Program-made: the position numbers and the translations under genes | Shown: piece after piece, positions 36,602 through 45,211 of the stretch | How positions within the stretch are numbered: the stretch's first letter is position 1 | How the letters are laid out: each line of letters opens with the position of its first letter | Source: Idiomarina abyssalis | GTDB taxonomy: Bacteria > Pseudomonadota > Gammaproteobacteria > Enterobacterales > Alteromonadaceae | Assembly (NCBI RefSeq): GCF_900116625.1 | Contig: NZ_FPBE01000001.1 | Span: 1-64,000, forward strand | Length of the DNA stretch: 64,000 nt | Reading direction: 5' to 3' | The notes under the pieces: model-generated | Database searches by the model: none | Told to the model about the DNA's origin: nothing | The model's input: only the letters and a program-made list of their open reading frames with translations

Positions 36602-37762
36602 ATGACTGTAAAAGTTCTCGTGGTAGATGACTCGGCGTTTTTCCGCCGCCGGGTGACTGAGATTTTAGAAGACAATGCCAACATTAAAGTGATTGGTAGT
36701 GCCAATAACGGAGAAGAAGCGGTTTCACAAAGTCGCGTGCTTAAGCCGGATGTCATTACCATGGACATTGAAATGCCGGTAATGAACGGTATTGATGCTG
36801 TGAAAGCCATAATGAGCAGCAACCCTTGCCCTATTTTGATGTTTAGCTCGCTGACTCATGAAGGCGCTACAGCTACGTTAAACGCGTTAGAAGCGGGCGC
36901 CGCTGACTTCCTGCCAAAGAAATTTGAAGACATTGCACGGAATCGCGATGAAGCAGTGAAAACGCTGCAGGATCGCGTACTGGCAATTGCCCGGCAACCT
37001 GTTAGCCGCACGCCTGCCAGACCCTCACCGGCACCGGCAGTAAAGAAACCAGCAGAACGCCCGGATGAGCCAAAGACCGCGCTTGAGCGTATTCGTCAGC
37101 GCAACCAGGAATTACAGAGCCAGCGTGAAAGTGATGCCCGCACCGCAAAGTCTGCAGGGTCACTAACAACGAACCGGGCGTATCAGATTTTGGCAATAGG
37201 AACGTCTACTGGAGGCCCTGTCGCGCTGCAGAAAATACTGACTCAGCTACCGGCTAATTTCCCTTATCCAATTGTAATGGTTCAGCATATGCCGGCAGCG
37301 TTCACAAAAGCTTTTGCACAGCGTCTGAATGGTTTGTGTCAGGTTAATGTGAAGGAAGCAGAAGACGGCGACGTGCTCAGAGCCGGGACAGCGTATTTAG
37401 CGCCGGGCGGAAAACAACTTATGGTCGAAGGCAGGCCGGGTAGTGCACGTTTAAGGGTAAAAGACGATACCAGTGGACGCATTACTTATAAGCCGAGCGT
37501 GGATTTAACCTTTGCAAGCTTATCAAAGACCTATATGGGTAAAGTGCTTGGTGTCATTTTAACCGGTATGGGAGCCGATGGTCGTGATGGTTCTCGTATG
37601 CTGAAAGATCAAGGGGCCACGATATGGGCTCAGGATCAGGCCAGCTGTGTCGTCTATGGTATGCCGCAGGCTGTTGCGCAAGCGGGAATTTCAACTCGCA
37701 GTATTAGCCTGGATGACATGGCCAGGATGATTATGAAAGAAGTCGGTTACAGCGGCTTATAG
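36602..37762 (+). CDS. cheB: Chemoreceptor glutamate methylesterase CheB
   Basis: A 386-aa two-domain enzyme. N-terminal receiver (about 1-125) with [11 protein letters not shown], phosphoacceptor in [14 protein letters not shown] and PKKF. Pro/Arg-rich linker about 135-190. C-terminal methylesterase with catalytic Ser in [12 protein letters not shown], His in VQHMPAAFT and Asp in [11 protein letters not shown]. It removes methyl groups added by CheR and is activated by CheA. Confidence 0.97.
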   Translation: MTVKVLVVDDSAFFRRRVTEILEDNANIKVIGSANNGEEAVSQSRVLKPDVITMDIEMPVMNGIDAVKAIMSSNPCPILMFSSLTHEGATATLNALEAGAADFLPKKFEDIARNRDEAVKTLQDRVLAIARQPVSRTPARPSPAPAVKKPAERPDEPKTALERIRQRNQELQSQRESDARTAKSAGSLTTNRAYQILAIGTSTGGPVALQKILTQLPANFPYPIVMVQHMPAAFTKAFAQRLNGLCQVNVKEAEDGDVLRAGTAYLAPGGKQLMVEGRPGSARLRVKDDTSGRITYKPSVDLTFASLSKTYMGKVLGVILTGMGADGRDGSRMLKDQGATIWAQDQASCVVYGMPQAVAQAGISTRSISLDDMARMIMKEVGYSGL

Positions 37763-37774
37763 CGGGATGAGTGA

Positions 37775-38551
37775 ATGATCGTATGGACGGTAGCTAATCA
37801 AAAAGGCGGGGTCGGCAAGACCACGACAGCTGTTGCTTTGGCTGGACTTTTGGCTGAGCAGGGTAAGCGGGTCCTTTGTATTGATACCGATCCTCACGCG
37901 TCATTAACTTACTATTTTGGCATTGACTCGGAAGAGCTTGAATCTAGTGCTTTTGATGTATTTAGCGCCGGTAAGAACATAACAGCTGAGCTAATGCGTC
38001 GCAGTATTTTGCCAACCGAGTTTAACAACCTGAGTGTAATGCCGGCGACTATGGCATTAGCAACGCTGGATAGAAAGCTGGGGACTCAGGATGGCATGGG
38101 GTTAGTACTTAAGCGCGGCCTGGCGATGATAGCCGATGACTTCGATTATGTCCTGATTGATGTACCGCCGGTATTGGGGGTTCTTATGGTGAATGCGCTT
38201 GCCTGTTGCCGCCGAGTGTTAATTCCGGTGCAGACTGAGTTTTTGGCCTTGAAAGGCCTTGACCGTATGATGCGAACCCTGACACTCATCCATAAGTCGC
38301 GTGGCGAAAACTACGCTTATACCATTATCCCGACACTTTACGACAAACGAACCAATGCATCGCTGCAAACTTATAAAAAACTTATTGCCCGTTATGGACG
38401 TTCGGTCTGGAATGGCATGATTCCAATAGATACTAAATTTCGGGATGCATCTAACGAGCAACAACCTCCTTCAGTTTATGCGCCTAAGGCGCGGGGAGTT
38501 TTGGCTTATCAATCCTTGTTGACCAATTTACAGCAGTTGGATGTACGTTGA
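37775..38551 (+). CDS. parC: ParA-like ATPase ParC, chemotaxis array partitioning
   Basis: A 258-aa Soj/ParA-type ATPase. Walker A QKGGVGKTTTAVALAGLLAEQG (K10-T16 core), the DTDPHASLTYYFG switch and LIDVPPVL. In Vibrio the equivalent gene, between cheB and parP, encodes ParC, which localises and segregates polar chemoreceptor arrays. Context (cheB-parC-parP-cheW) supports this over chromosome or plasmid partition; no parB or parS is nearby. The symbol is shared with topoisomerase IV subunit A, which this is not. Confidence 0.88.
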   Translation: MIVWTVANQKGGVGKTTTAVALAGLLAEQGKRVLCIDTDPHASLTYYFGIDSEELESSAFDVFSAGKNITAELMRRSILPTEFNNLSVMPATMALATLDRKLGTQDGMGLVLKRGLAMIADDFDYVLIDVPPVLGVLMVNALACCRRVLIPVQTEFLALKGLDRMMRTLTLIHKSRGENYAYTIIPTLYDKRTNASLQTYKKLIARYGRSVWNGMIPIDTKFRDASNEQQPPSVYAPKARGVLAYQSLLTNLQQLDVR

Positions 38552-38554
38552 TTT

Positions 38555-39433
38555 ATGAACATGAAACGCGATAACAGTGAAGCGGCAATGGCCGAATACC
38601 TCGACGCTTTGTTGCTCGAGGAAGAAACGGTTGAGTTCGATAACGAGCCGGTAAAGCGACTGCTTGCACAGGCCGCGCCGAAAATTCAGGCAGTATCTGA
38701 GAAAGAAACTGTTAGTCTGAATCGCGAACAGGATTTATTACCTTTAGTTTCTGTAAAAGCTGACGATATCTATACAGAGCCGGAAGTTGAAGTTGCCACG
38801 GAAGTGGATACCTCGACCGAAGCAGTAACCGATGATTCATCGGCTGCTGAAATAGATAACGAAACAGATAACGAAACAGATAACGAAACAGATAACGAAA
38901 CAGAAACTGAAGCGGAAGCTACTGAAGAACTGGAGACACAGGCAGAGCCGCTCCCGGATGCGATGTCTGAGTACATGGAACACGATTTTCAGGCTCTGTT
39001 TTTTAAAGTAGCCGGACTGACACTGGCAGTACCATTGAAAAGTCTTGGCGGTATTCATCAATTGGGAAAAATTAGCCCGTTGATGGGTAAACCGAAATGG
39101 TTCCGCGGTATTATGACCGAACGAGACAACAAGCTTCAGGTGGTCGATACGGCTCGCTGGGTTATGCCGGAGAAGTGCACGCCTGAGTTGGAAGAAAGTT
39201 TAGACTATCAGTATTTGATTACACTAAACGACAGCCCGTGGGGCTTGTTGTGTGAAGAGCTGGTCACCAGCGAACCTTTGCAGCCGCATTCAATTCAGTG
39301 GCGTAAAGAGACGAATAACAAGCGACCCTGGCTTGCCGGGGTTGTCCGTGACAGAATGTGTGCATTGCTCGATGTTAACGCATTGATTACACTTCTGGAT
39401 AAAGGTCTGGGACATATCCAGCAAGATAAATAA
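38555..39433 (+). CDS. parP: CheW-domain protein ParP, chemotaxis array adaptor
   Basis: A 292-aa protein. The N-terminal half (about 1-140) is acidic and probably disordered, with a (DNET)4 repeat at about 101-116. The C-terminal half (about 145-290) is CheW-like: FFKVAGLTLAVPLKSLGGI and GKPKWFRGIMTERDNKLQVVDTA. In Vibrio ParP ties ParC to CheA and stabilises arrays through this domain. 3 bp after parC, 18 bp before cheW. Confidence 0.85.
   Translation: MNMKRDNSEAAMAEYLDALLLEEETVEFDNEPVKRLLAQAAPKIQAVSEKETVSLNREQDLLPLVSVKADDIYTEPEVEVATEVDTSTEAVTDDSSAAEIDNETDNETDNETDNETETEAEATEELETQAEPLPDAMSEYMEHDFQALFFKVAGLTLAVPLKSLGGIHQLGKISPLMGKPKWFRGIMTERDNKLQVVDTARWVMPEKCTPELEESLDYQYLITLNDSPWGLLCEELVTSEPLQPHSIQWRKETNNKRPWLAGVVRDRMCALLDVNALITLLDKGLGHIQQDK
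38855..38902 (+). repeat. Four perfect 12-bp tandem repeats in parP
   Basis: GATAACGAAACA occurs four times without change, encoding (DNET)4 in the disordered part of ParP. Units of 12 bp keep the frame when copies are gained or lost, so length variation among strains is likely. Confidence 0.95.
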
Positions 39434-39451
39434 CGCATGGCGGAGTAAGAC

Positions 39452-39955
39452 ATGAGTAAAGACAATCGCGCTATCAAGAATGAAACCGACGTTGATAGTA
39501 ATGACGAAGTTCTGCAGTGGGTAACATTTCAGCTGGAGCAGGAAACTTACGGTATCAATGTAATGCAGGTTCAGGAAGTGCTGCGCTACAGCGAAATTGC
39601 TCCGGTACCTGGCGCACCTAACTATGTATTAGGCATTATCAACTTGCGCGGAAATGTCGTTACCGTTATTGATACGCGTCTGCGTTTTGGTCTGCAAACA
39701 ACAGAAGTCACCGACAACTCTCGTATCGTCATTATTGAGTCTGAACAGCAGGTGATTGGTATACTGGTCGATAGCGTGGCTGAGGTTGTCTACCTGAAAA
39801 CTTCAGAAATTGACAGCGCACCAAATGTTGGCACCGATGAAAGTGCCCGCTTTATTCAGGGTGTCAGTAACCGCGATGGTGAGTTACTGATTTTAGTCGA
39901 TTTGGACAAAATGCTAACCGATGAAGAATGGGATGAAATTTCCCGTCTGGGTTAA
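39452..39955 (+). CDS. cheW: Chemotaxis coupling protein CheW
   Basis: A 167-aa adaptor linking chemoreceptors with CheA. Typical blocks: WVTFQLEQETYGINVMQVQEVL, APNYVLGIINLRGNVVTVIDTRLRFG and VDSVAEVVYLKTSEID. A short charged N-terminal extension (about 20 aa) precedes the domain. Last recognised chemotaxis gene of the operon, 3 bp before a DUF2802 gene, as in Vibrio, Shewanella and Pseudomonas. Confidence 0.96.
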   Translation: MSKDNRAIKNETDVDSNDEVLQWVTFQLEQETYGINVMQVQEVLRYSEIAPVPGAPNYVLGIINLRGNVVTVIDTRLRFGLQTTEVTDNSRIVIIESEQQVIGILVDSVAEVVYLKTSEIDSAPNVGTDESARFIQGVSNRDGELLILVDLDKMLTDEEWDEISRLG

Positions 39956-39958
39956 TTC

Positions 39959-40405
39959 ATGACGAACTGGTTATTTGTTATTTCAGCGCTGGCTCTTGGG
40001 CTGGCGCTTATTGCGTTAGTAGCCGTGGTTATTACTTCGCGGCGGCAGGCTGAGTTAATTGAGCGTCAGCAGCAGCGCTTATTAATGCTGACAGAAACGG
40101 CCAGTGAAGTATTATCGCTGCGTGAGCAGTTTAAACAGCAGCCAGAAGCATCATCTAAAGCTGATTTCGCTCAGCAGCAGGTGGTTGCACAACTGCAACA
40201 GCAGGTTGCACAGCTAAACGATGAGCAACAACAGTTGCAGCAGAAATTACAGGAAGTGGCGGAGCAGGACCCGGGCAGTAAGCTTTATCATCGCGCGGCT
40301 AAACTGGTTGCCAGTGGTGCCAGTGCAGAGGAACTGATGCAGGAGTGTGACTTACCTCAAGCCGAAGCCGAGTTGCTCATTTCCTTGCATAAAAAAGGCG
40401 CGTAG
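39959..40405 (+). CDS. DUF2802 family membrane-anchored protein
   Basis: A 148-aa protein. One N-terminal transmembrane segment (about 4-26, WLFVISALALGLALIALVAV), a Gln-rich coiled coil (about 33-100), and a C-terminal DUF2802 helix-turn-helix-like motif (LYHRAAKLVASGASAEELMQECDLPQAEAELLISL). The family is regularly found after cheW in polar flagellates; a link to chemotaxis or flagellar function is inferred from this position. Role unknown. It ends 7 bp from the convergent FlhB-like gene, with no clear terminator between. Confidence 0.8.
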   Translation: MTNWLFVISALALGLALIALVAVVITSRRQAELIERQQQRLLMLTETASEVLSLREQFKQQPEASSKADFAQQQVVAQLQQQVAQLNDEQQQLQQKLQEVAEQDPGSKLYHRAAKLVASGASAEELMQECDLPQAEAELLISLHKKGA

Positions 40406-40412
40406 TTTCATT

Positions 40413-40694
40413 CTAACCTTCCTCCCATTGCCTTGGGAACTTGCCATCCAACAAATAAGCGAAAGCAATAATTTCGGCAATAATAATGTAAAGCTCTCTG
40501 GGAATTTCATCGCCTACATTGAGCTTTGCCAGTGAATCTGACAAGAGTGGATCTTCGTGCACTAAAACTCCATGCTCTTTAGCTACGGCGATGATTTCTT
40601 CCGCTAGCTCGTCGAAACCGCGAGCGATTACCTTGGGCGCATTAAAGCCGTCGTACGACAGTCCTATTGCCTGCTTTTCTTTTTTCTCACTCAT
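40413..40694 (-). CDS. FlhB C-terminal-domain-like protein
   Basis: A 93-aa soluble protein matching only the cytoplasmic C-terminal domain of FlhB/YscU: AIGLSYDGFNAPKVIARGFDELAEEIIAVAKEHG and PLLSDSLAKLNVGDEIPRELYIIIAEIIAFAY. The membrane domain is absent and the NPTH autocleavage site is not seen; the protein begins at about the position following it. Such stand-alone proteins (FlhX/YlqH-like) can substitute for the FlhB C-terminal fragment. It overlaps the FliK-like gene by 4 bp, giving an export-gate plus hook-length-control pair. Confidence 0.85.
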   Translation of the reverse strand: MSEKKEKQAIGLSYDGFNAPKVIARGFDELAEEIIAVAKEHGVLVHEDPLLSDSLAKLNVGDEIPRELYIIIAEIIAFAYLLDGKFPRQWEEG

Positions 40695-42361
40695 ACTGTC
40701 ACCCGAATAATACCACTGTGCTGCTGCGCCAGGTTGTCTGGAATTTTGCCTTGCTGAACCCTAAGTTTAACGCTGTTTACTTCTAATTCTTCCAGTCTTT
40801 TCTCGAGCTTTTCGACATGGCTTTCCACCACTTTTTGTGCTGTTTTAGTTTCAGTATAGAAATCAACCGAAGAGCCTTGCGGGTGGTAGCGACCTTTGAC
40901 CAACAGAGGACCTGTGCTATCTAATTCGAAGCGCAGAGTAAATAGCCATAAAGTACGGCCGTTGTCTTCTTTGTTGCTACTGTCCTTTTCTCTGCGAATA
41001 AGAAGCTCGTGTTGCTGTGGTTTTTGTGTGTCGGCCGGTAGCAAAATGTAATATTCCGGTTGCTGCGGAGCCGACTCCTGCAGGCGTGCCTGACTACTTT
41101 GCGCTGAATTCAGAATGCCGGTAAAGAGTTGCAGTAGTCGCTGTAATTGCTGTTGTGGCAGCTGTTGTAACAGCGCATTTATGCGCTCACGAACCTCTCC
41201 GGCATTTTCCGGAGCCGGGTTAAGTACCTGCTGTATCAGCGCTTGGGTAAACTGGTTAGGCAAAGCTCTTGGGGCTGAGTTATTGACCGTTGTTGTTTCA
41301 GGCTTTTGTTGCATAGCCAGCCCCAGCAGAGTCATCAGCATTTGCCCCAGACTGCCCATTTGCTGACTGGGTTGGGCACTGACCGGGCGTGCGGCAAACC
41401 AGTCACTGACCCAACTCTGTAGCGCTTGTGGGCGTTGCATAGACTCTGGAGCAGGCATTTGCTGCAACACCTTCAACAAAAGCTGCTGCAGGGCTTTCGG
41501 TGGCGACTGAGTGGCTTCTCGCATTGCATCAGCAGACAGCCGCGGGGGTGTTTGTTGTACCCCTTCAACCTGTTGTGGCTGAGTAAAGAGCTTAGGCCTG
41601 ATATTTTCAGGTATAAAGCTCTGCAGGGCTTGCTGAAATTGTTTTGGGGTCAGCTGTTGAGCTTGTTTGATTGCCAGCCCACTGGCAACAGGCACCGTTA
41701 ATTTTTGCGCTGCCTGCAAGTTTAAGTTGCTTTGGCTGCCCGGCTGGCTATCGACTTTAGCTGCAGGAGCTGTTTGAACGGCTGACTGCGAAATAGGTTG
41801 AGGTTTAACCGGTAGCTGCACGGTTGCAACTTTTCCCTGTTCAACAAAGGCTTTAACCAACTTGGCCGGTAACTGTGTTAACGGTATTTCTGCAACGGCA
41901 ACAGGCTTCGAATTACCGGTGGTATTCAGGCTTAACTGCACAACCGGTAACTTGGGATCCGGCTGGGTAATGGCTAGCTGCAATTTTGCAGGGGCGGTCA
42001 ACTGGGGTTGTAAATTCTTAGGTGGATTCGGCCACTGCCAGTTGTTGCCCTGAATACGCGCTGGTTGCTGTTCGCCTTTTGCCGGTTCATAAGTTACGGG
42101 TAAACTAATTTGAACCAGTAGTTTAGCGAGTAATTTTGCAGTGCTGGCCTGAACTAAAGGTGAATTGTTGGTGGTAGCTGATACCGTCTGGCCCTGTTGA
42201 ATGTTAGCCGAAGGCGCAGATGGCATATTATTGGTTTTCGGTGTATCTGCCCCACTATTAAAAATACGCATGAGACTGGATAATTGCTGTTGTTCGGCAC
42301 GAGCTAAAGTCCGTTCCGGTGATGCCATCATTTGTTGTAGCAGTTGCTTAATATCAGCCAT
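40691..42361 (-). CDS. FliK-like hook-length control family protein
   Basis: A 556-aa Gln/Pro/Ala-rich protein. The first ~420 residues are low complexity and probably disordered. The C-terminal Flg_hook-like domain (about 440-540) has LWLFTLRFELDSTGPLLVKGRYH and VESHVEKLEKRLEELEVNSVKLRVQQG. FliK measures hook length and switches export specificity through the FlhB C-terminus, so its 4-bp overlap with an FlhB-C-like gene is meaningful. Whether this is the main FliK or an accessory paralogue cannot be told: the standard fliK locus is outside the window. Divergent from ccmA. Confidence 0.8.
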   Translation of the reverse strand: MADIKQLLQQMMASPERTLARAEQQQLSSLMRIFNSGADTPKTNNMPSAPSANIQQGQTVSATTNNSPLVQASTAKLLAKLLVQISLPVTYEPAKGEQQPARIQGNNWQWPNPPKNLQPQLTAPAKLQLAITQPDPKLPVVQLSLNTTGNSKPVAVAEIPLTQLPAKLVKAFVEQGKVATVQLPVKPQPISQSAVQTAPAAKVDSQPGSQSNLNLQAAQKLTVPVASGLAIKQAQQLTPKQFQQALQSFIPENIRPKLFTQPQQVEGVQQTPPRLSADAMREATQSPPKALQQLLLKVLQQMPAPESMQRPQALQSWVSDWFAARPVSAQPSQQMGSLGQMLMTLLGLAMQQKPETTTVNNSAPRALPNQFTQALIQQVLNPAPENAGEVRERINALLQQLPQQQLQRLLQLFTGILNSAQSSQARLQESAPQQPEYYILLPADTQKPQQHELLIRREKDSSNKEDNGRTLWLFTLRFELDSTGPLLVKGRYHPQGSSVDFYTETKTAQKVVESHVEKLEKRLEELEVNSVKLRVQQGKIPDNLAQQHSGIIRVTV

Positions 42362-42439
42362 GCGCTTTACCTAAATTTTATGGTAGAATCGTGGGCATTT
42401 GCGTCAGCTTACCAGTAAGGTTTCGGTTGTAAAATCCGC

Positions 42440-43096
42440 ATGACACAGGTTGCTTCCACCAATAGTCCACTATTGCACGCAGAGCAGTTAAGCTCAATCC
42501 GTGGTGGGCGAGTATTGTTTGAAAATCTCAACTTTTCGGTAAGTGCTGGTCAGTTGTGGCAAGTCAGCGGACCTAACGGAGCTGGCAAGTCCTCACTGTT
42601 ACGCATTCTGACAGGCTTATTAGCGCCGTCAAATGGTCTTGTGTCGTTTTACGGCAAGCCATTAAGTCATAACTGGTCAGAGTATTGCGAACAACTTTTG
42701 TTCATTGGTCATAAGGCCGCCGTCAAAGGCGAATTAAGTGCCCGTGAAAACTTTCACTGGCAGCAACAATTGTCTTCGACCGAAGATATCGACGCCTGGG
42801 AGCTACTTGAAAAGCTCGGTTTACTCGGTTTAGAGGATGAACTGACAGCCCGTTTATCGGCAGGGCAGCAAAGGCGGGTCGCTTTAACCCGGCTGTGGGC
42901 TACGCAGGCTTCACTTTGGATCCTGGACGAACCTTTCACTGCACTCGACGTGCAGGGAATTGCTTTGTTGCAGCAGCGCTTTGTCGAGCATATACAAAAC
43001 GGCGGTACTATCATTTTTACTTCGCACCAGTCGCTGACCCTTTCTGATCTGACCCCTGAAAAACTGTCACTGGAATATCAGGGGGAAATACTATGA
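42440..43096 (+). CDS. ccmA: Cytochrome c maturation ABC ATPase CcmA
   Basis: A 218-aa ATPase of the CcmABCD heme-handling complex; it powers release of holo-CcmE. Walker A GPNGAGKSSLLRILTG, signature LSAGQQRRVALTRLW, Walker B LWILDEPFTALD. First gene of a nine-gene ccm operon and divergent from the FliK-like gene (78-bp gap). It overlaps ccmB by 4 bp. Confidence 0.97.
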   Translation: MTQVASTNSPLLHAEQLSSIRGGRVLFENLNFSVSAGQLWQVSGPNGAGKSSLLRILTGLLAPSNGLVSFYGKPLSHNWSEYCEQLLFIGHKAAVKGELSARENFHWQQQLSSTEDIDAWELLEKLGLLGLEDELTARLSAGQQRRVALTRLWATQASLWILDEPFTALDVQGIALLQQRFVEHIQNGGTIIFTSHQSLTLSDLTPEKLSLEYQGEIL

Positions 43097-43776
43097 GCCA
43101 GTTATCGAGCCGGCAAATTTGGGTGACCTTGCTAAAGCGCGATCTTCGCATAGCGGCACGGCGGCGCAGTGACGCACTGAACCCGTTACTTTTTCTGTTG
43201 ATGGTTGTGACTTTGTTCCCCCTGGGCATTGGTCCAGGACCGGATATTTTAGCCCGCATTGCACCGGGTATTATTTGGGTCGCGGCATTATTAGCCAGCT
43301 TACTGGGTCTTGAACGGCTGTTCCGCGATGATTTCCAGGACGGTACATTGGAGCAACTATGCTTGTTGCCCCAGCCTTTGGCTTTTACTGTGACGGCAAA
43401 AATGGCCGTACACTGGTTGTTAAGCGGCTTACCCTTAGTTATTTTGTCACCCGTGCTGGCATTGCTGCTGAGTTTACCGTTGCAAGGCTGGTGGGCATTG
43501 GCATTAACTTTATTGTTGGGCACACCGGCGTTAAGTGCTTTAGGCGCTATTGGTGCGGCGCTGACCTTACAAGTTCAGCGCGGTAGCTCGCTGGTGAGTT
43601 TAATCCTCATTCCGCTCTTTATTCCTTTATTGATATTTGCCACAGCTGCGGTGGAAAATGCGTCGATGGGGCTTGCAGTTCATGGCCAGTTAGCGATACT
43701 GGCGGCAATTTCTGTTTTAACCGTAACATTGGCTCCGCTGGCTGTCGCAGCGGGCATTAGAATGAGTGTAAATTAA
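43093..43776 (+). CDS. ccmB: Cytochrome c maturation permease CcmB
   Basis: A 227-aa inner-membrane protein with six hydrophobic segments. Conserved CcmB features: LKRDLRIAARRRSDALNPLLFFL-like N-terminus, GLERLFRDDFQDGTLEQLCLLP (the soluble loop) and SLVSLILIPLFIPLLIFA. Transmembrane partner of CcmA. Overlaps ccmA by 4 bp and is 1 bp from ccmC. Confidence 0.96.
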   Translation: MSQLSSRQIWVTLLKRDLRIAARRRSDALNPLLFLLMVVTLFPLGIGPGPDILARIAPGIIWVAALLASLLGLERLFRDDFQDGTLEQLCLLPQPLAFTVTAKMAVHWLLSGLPLVILSPVLALLLSLPLQGWWALALTLLLGTPALSALGAIGAALTLQVQRGSSLVSLILIPLFIPLLIFATAAVENASMGLAVHGQLAILAAISVLTVTLAPLAVAAGIRMSVN

Positions 43777-43777
43777 T

Positions 43778-44515
43778 ATGTGGCGATGGTTACACCCCTA
43801 TGCAAAACCGGAAGCAACTTACCATTTATTGCAGAAACTGCTCCCTTGGTTCGTAGCTCTGACATTAGTGACCCTGGTTACAGGTGTTATCTGGGGGCTG
43901 GCGTTTGCTCCGGGTGACTACCAACAGGGCGACAGCTATCGAATCATTTTTCTGCACGTGCCTTCCGCTATTTTCTCTATGGGTGCGTACATGGGCATGG
44001 CGATAATGGGGGCTATTGCTCTTATCTGGCAGATTAAGACCGCGGAGTGGTCTATCCCGGCCATAGCTCCGGTTGGTGCTGCGTTGACTGTGGTTGCTTT
44101 GCTTACCGGGGCTATCTGGGGCAAACCAATGTGGGGAACTTGGTGGGTATGGGATGCACGACTGACCTCTGAACTCATCCTGCTGTTTCTTTATGTTGGC
44201 GTTATGGCTCTGTATTTTGCCTTTGATGACGCCCGAACAGGGGCAAAAGCTGCGGCGATATTGTCTCTGGTAGGGGTTATCAACTTACCGATTATTCATT
44301 TTTCTGTGGAATGGTGGAACACCTTGCATCAAGGCGCCACCATTACAAAATTCGAGCGGCCTTCAATAGCGACCAGTATGCTTATACCTTTACTGATATG
44401 CCTTGCAGGCTTTGCTTTTTTAACGGTTTCACTAGTGATGATGCGGTTAAAAAATGAGATACTCAGACATGAATTACATCGTCCATGGGCACAACAACGA
44501 CTGGAGCAGGACTAA
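43778..44515 (+). CDS. ccmC: Heme-handling protein CcmC
   Basis: A 245-aa inner-membrane protein with six hydrophobic segments and the tryptophan-rich WWD motif (WGKPMWGTWWVWDARLTSELIL), plus the flanking histidines (LHVPSA and IIHFSVEWWNTLHQ), that present heme to CcmE on the periplasmic side. Its TAA stop overlaps the ATG of ccmD by one base. Confidence 0.97.
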   Translation: MWRWLHPYAKPEATYHLLQKLLPWFVALTLVTLVTGVIWGLAFAPGDYQQGDSYRIIFLHVPSAIFSMGAYMGMAIMGAIALIWQIKTAEWSIPAIAPVGAALTVVALLTGAIWGKPMWGTWWVWDARLTSELILLFLYVGVMALYFAFDDARTGAKAAAILSLVGVINLPIIHFSVEWWNTLHQGATITKFERPSIATSMLIPLLICLAGFAFLTVSLVMMRLKNEILRHELHRPWAQQRLEQD

Positions 44516-44745
44516 TGGCTTTTGACAGCTTCACCGACTTTGTCGCAATGGGTGGTTATGGACTTTATGTCTGGTTGTCATTCTTTCTCAGTTTTGTCGT
44601 GCTGGCTGGTGTTGCGCTTGAAACTTTATTAGCAAAACGACAACTGGCTAAGAAAAGCAAGCAGTTACAGCAGCGTCAAGAGCGCTTAGCAAGACGCAAG
44701 GCAAGCCGTGCAGAAGTAGGAGACGGTAATGAATCCAAGACGTAA
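44515..44745 (+). CDS. ccmD: Cytochrome c maturation protein CcmD
   Basis: A 76-aa single-pass membrane protein needed to release holo-CcmE from CcmABC. The family pattern [20 protein letters not shown] is followed by a positively charged helix ([22 protein letters not shown]). ATG at 44515 is preferred: GGAGCAGG is upstream and it overlaps the ccmC stop as TAATG. It overlaps ccmE by 17 bp. Confidence 0.92.
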   Translation: MAFDSFTDFVAMGGYGLYVWLSFFLSFVVLAGVALETLLAKRQLAKKSKQLQQRQERLARRKASRAEVGDGNESKT

Positions 44746-45211
44746 AAAACGCTTAACCTGGGTGGCTGTTTTAGTCATTGGGGTATCTGTTGCAACCGGG
44801 CTTATGTTGTATGCCCTAAGTCAAAGTATTGACCTGTTTTATACACCAACTGAGTTGGTAGAAGGCAAAGGTAAAGACAAACAGAAGCCGCAGGTTGGTC
44901 AGCGCATACGAGTCGGCGGTATGGTGGTTGAGGGTTCCGTTGAACGTAACCGGGAAACTCTGGAAGTCTCCTTTGAAATTACTGACATTGGGCCAGAAGT
45001 TACAGTGCTGTATCAGGGCATTTTGCCGGACTTATTCCGCGAAGGTCAGGGCATTGTCGCGCAAGGTGAACTGATAGAGCCAACGGTGTTAAAAGCCAGC
45101 GAAGTATTAGCTAAGCATGACGAAGAATATATGCCACCGGAGCTTGCCGAGCAGATGAAAGGCATAAAGCACGTTAACCCCAATAAAGTTGAAGAGGGTG
45201 GCGAGCAATGA
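44729..45211 (+). CDS. ccmE: Periplasmic heme chaperone CcmE
   Basis: A 160-aa membrane-anchored heme chaperone. N-terminal anchor (about 9-29), OB-fold domain with [14 protein letters not shown] and [21 protein letters not shown], and the heme-attaching histidine with its partner tyrosine in [12 protein letters not shown]. It hands heme to CcmF/H. GTAGGAGACGGT supplies the ribosome-binding site. Confidence 0.96.
   Translation: MNPRRKKRLTWVAVLVIGVSVATGLMLYALSQSIDLFYTPTELVEGKGKDKQKPQVGQRIRVGGMVVEGSVERNRETLEVSFEITDIGPEVTVLYQGILPDLFREGQGIVAQGELIEPTVLKASEVLAKHDEEYMPPELAEQMKGIKHVNPNKVEEGGEQ

Noticed and set aside
37775-38551. ParA-like gene considered as chromosome or plasmid partition
   Set aside because: No parB or parS nearby, and the cheB-parC-parP-cheW context matches the chemotaxis-array ParC.
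38770-38976. Antisense Ser/Val-rich open frame over parP
   Set aside because: It is the complement of the (DNET)n and Glu-rich coding repeats and has no start signal.
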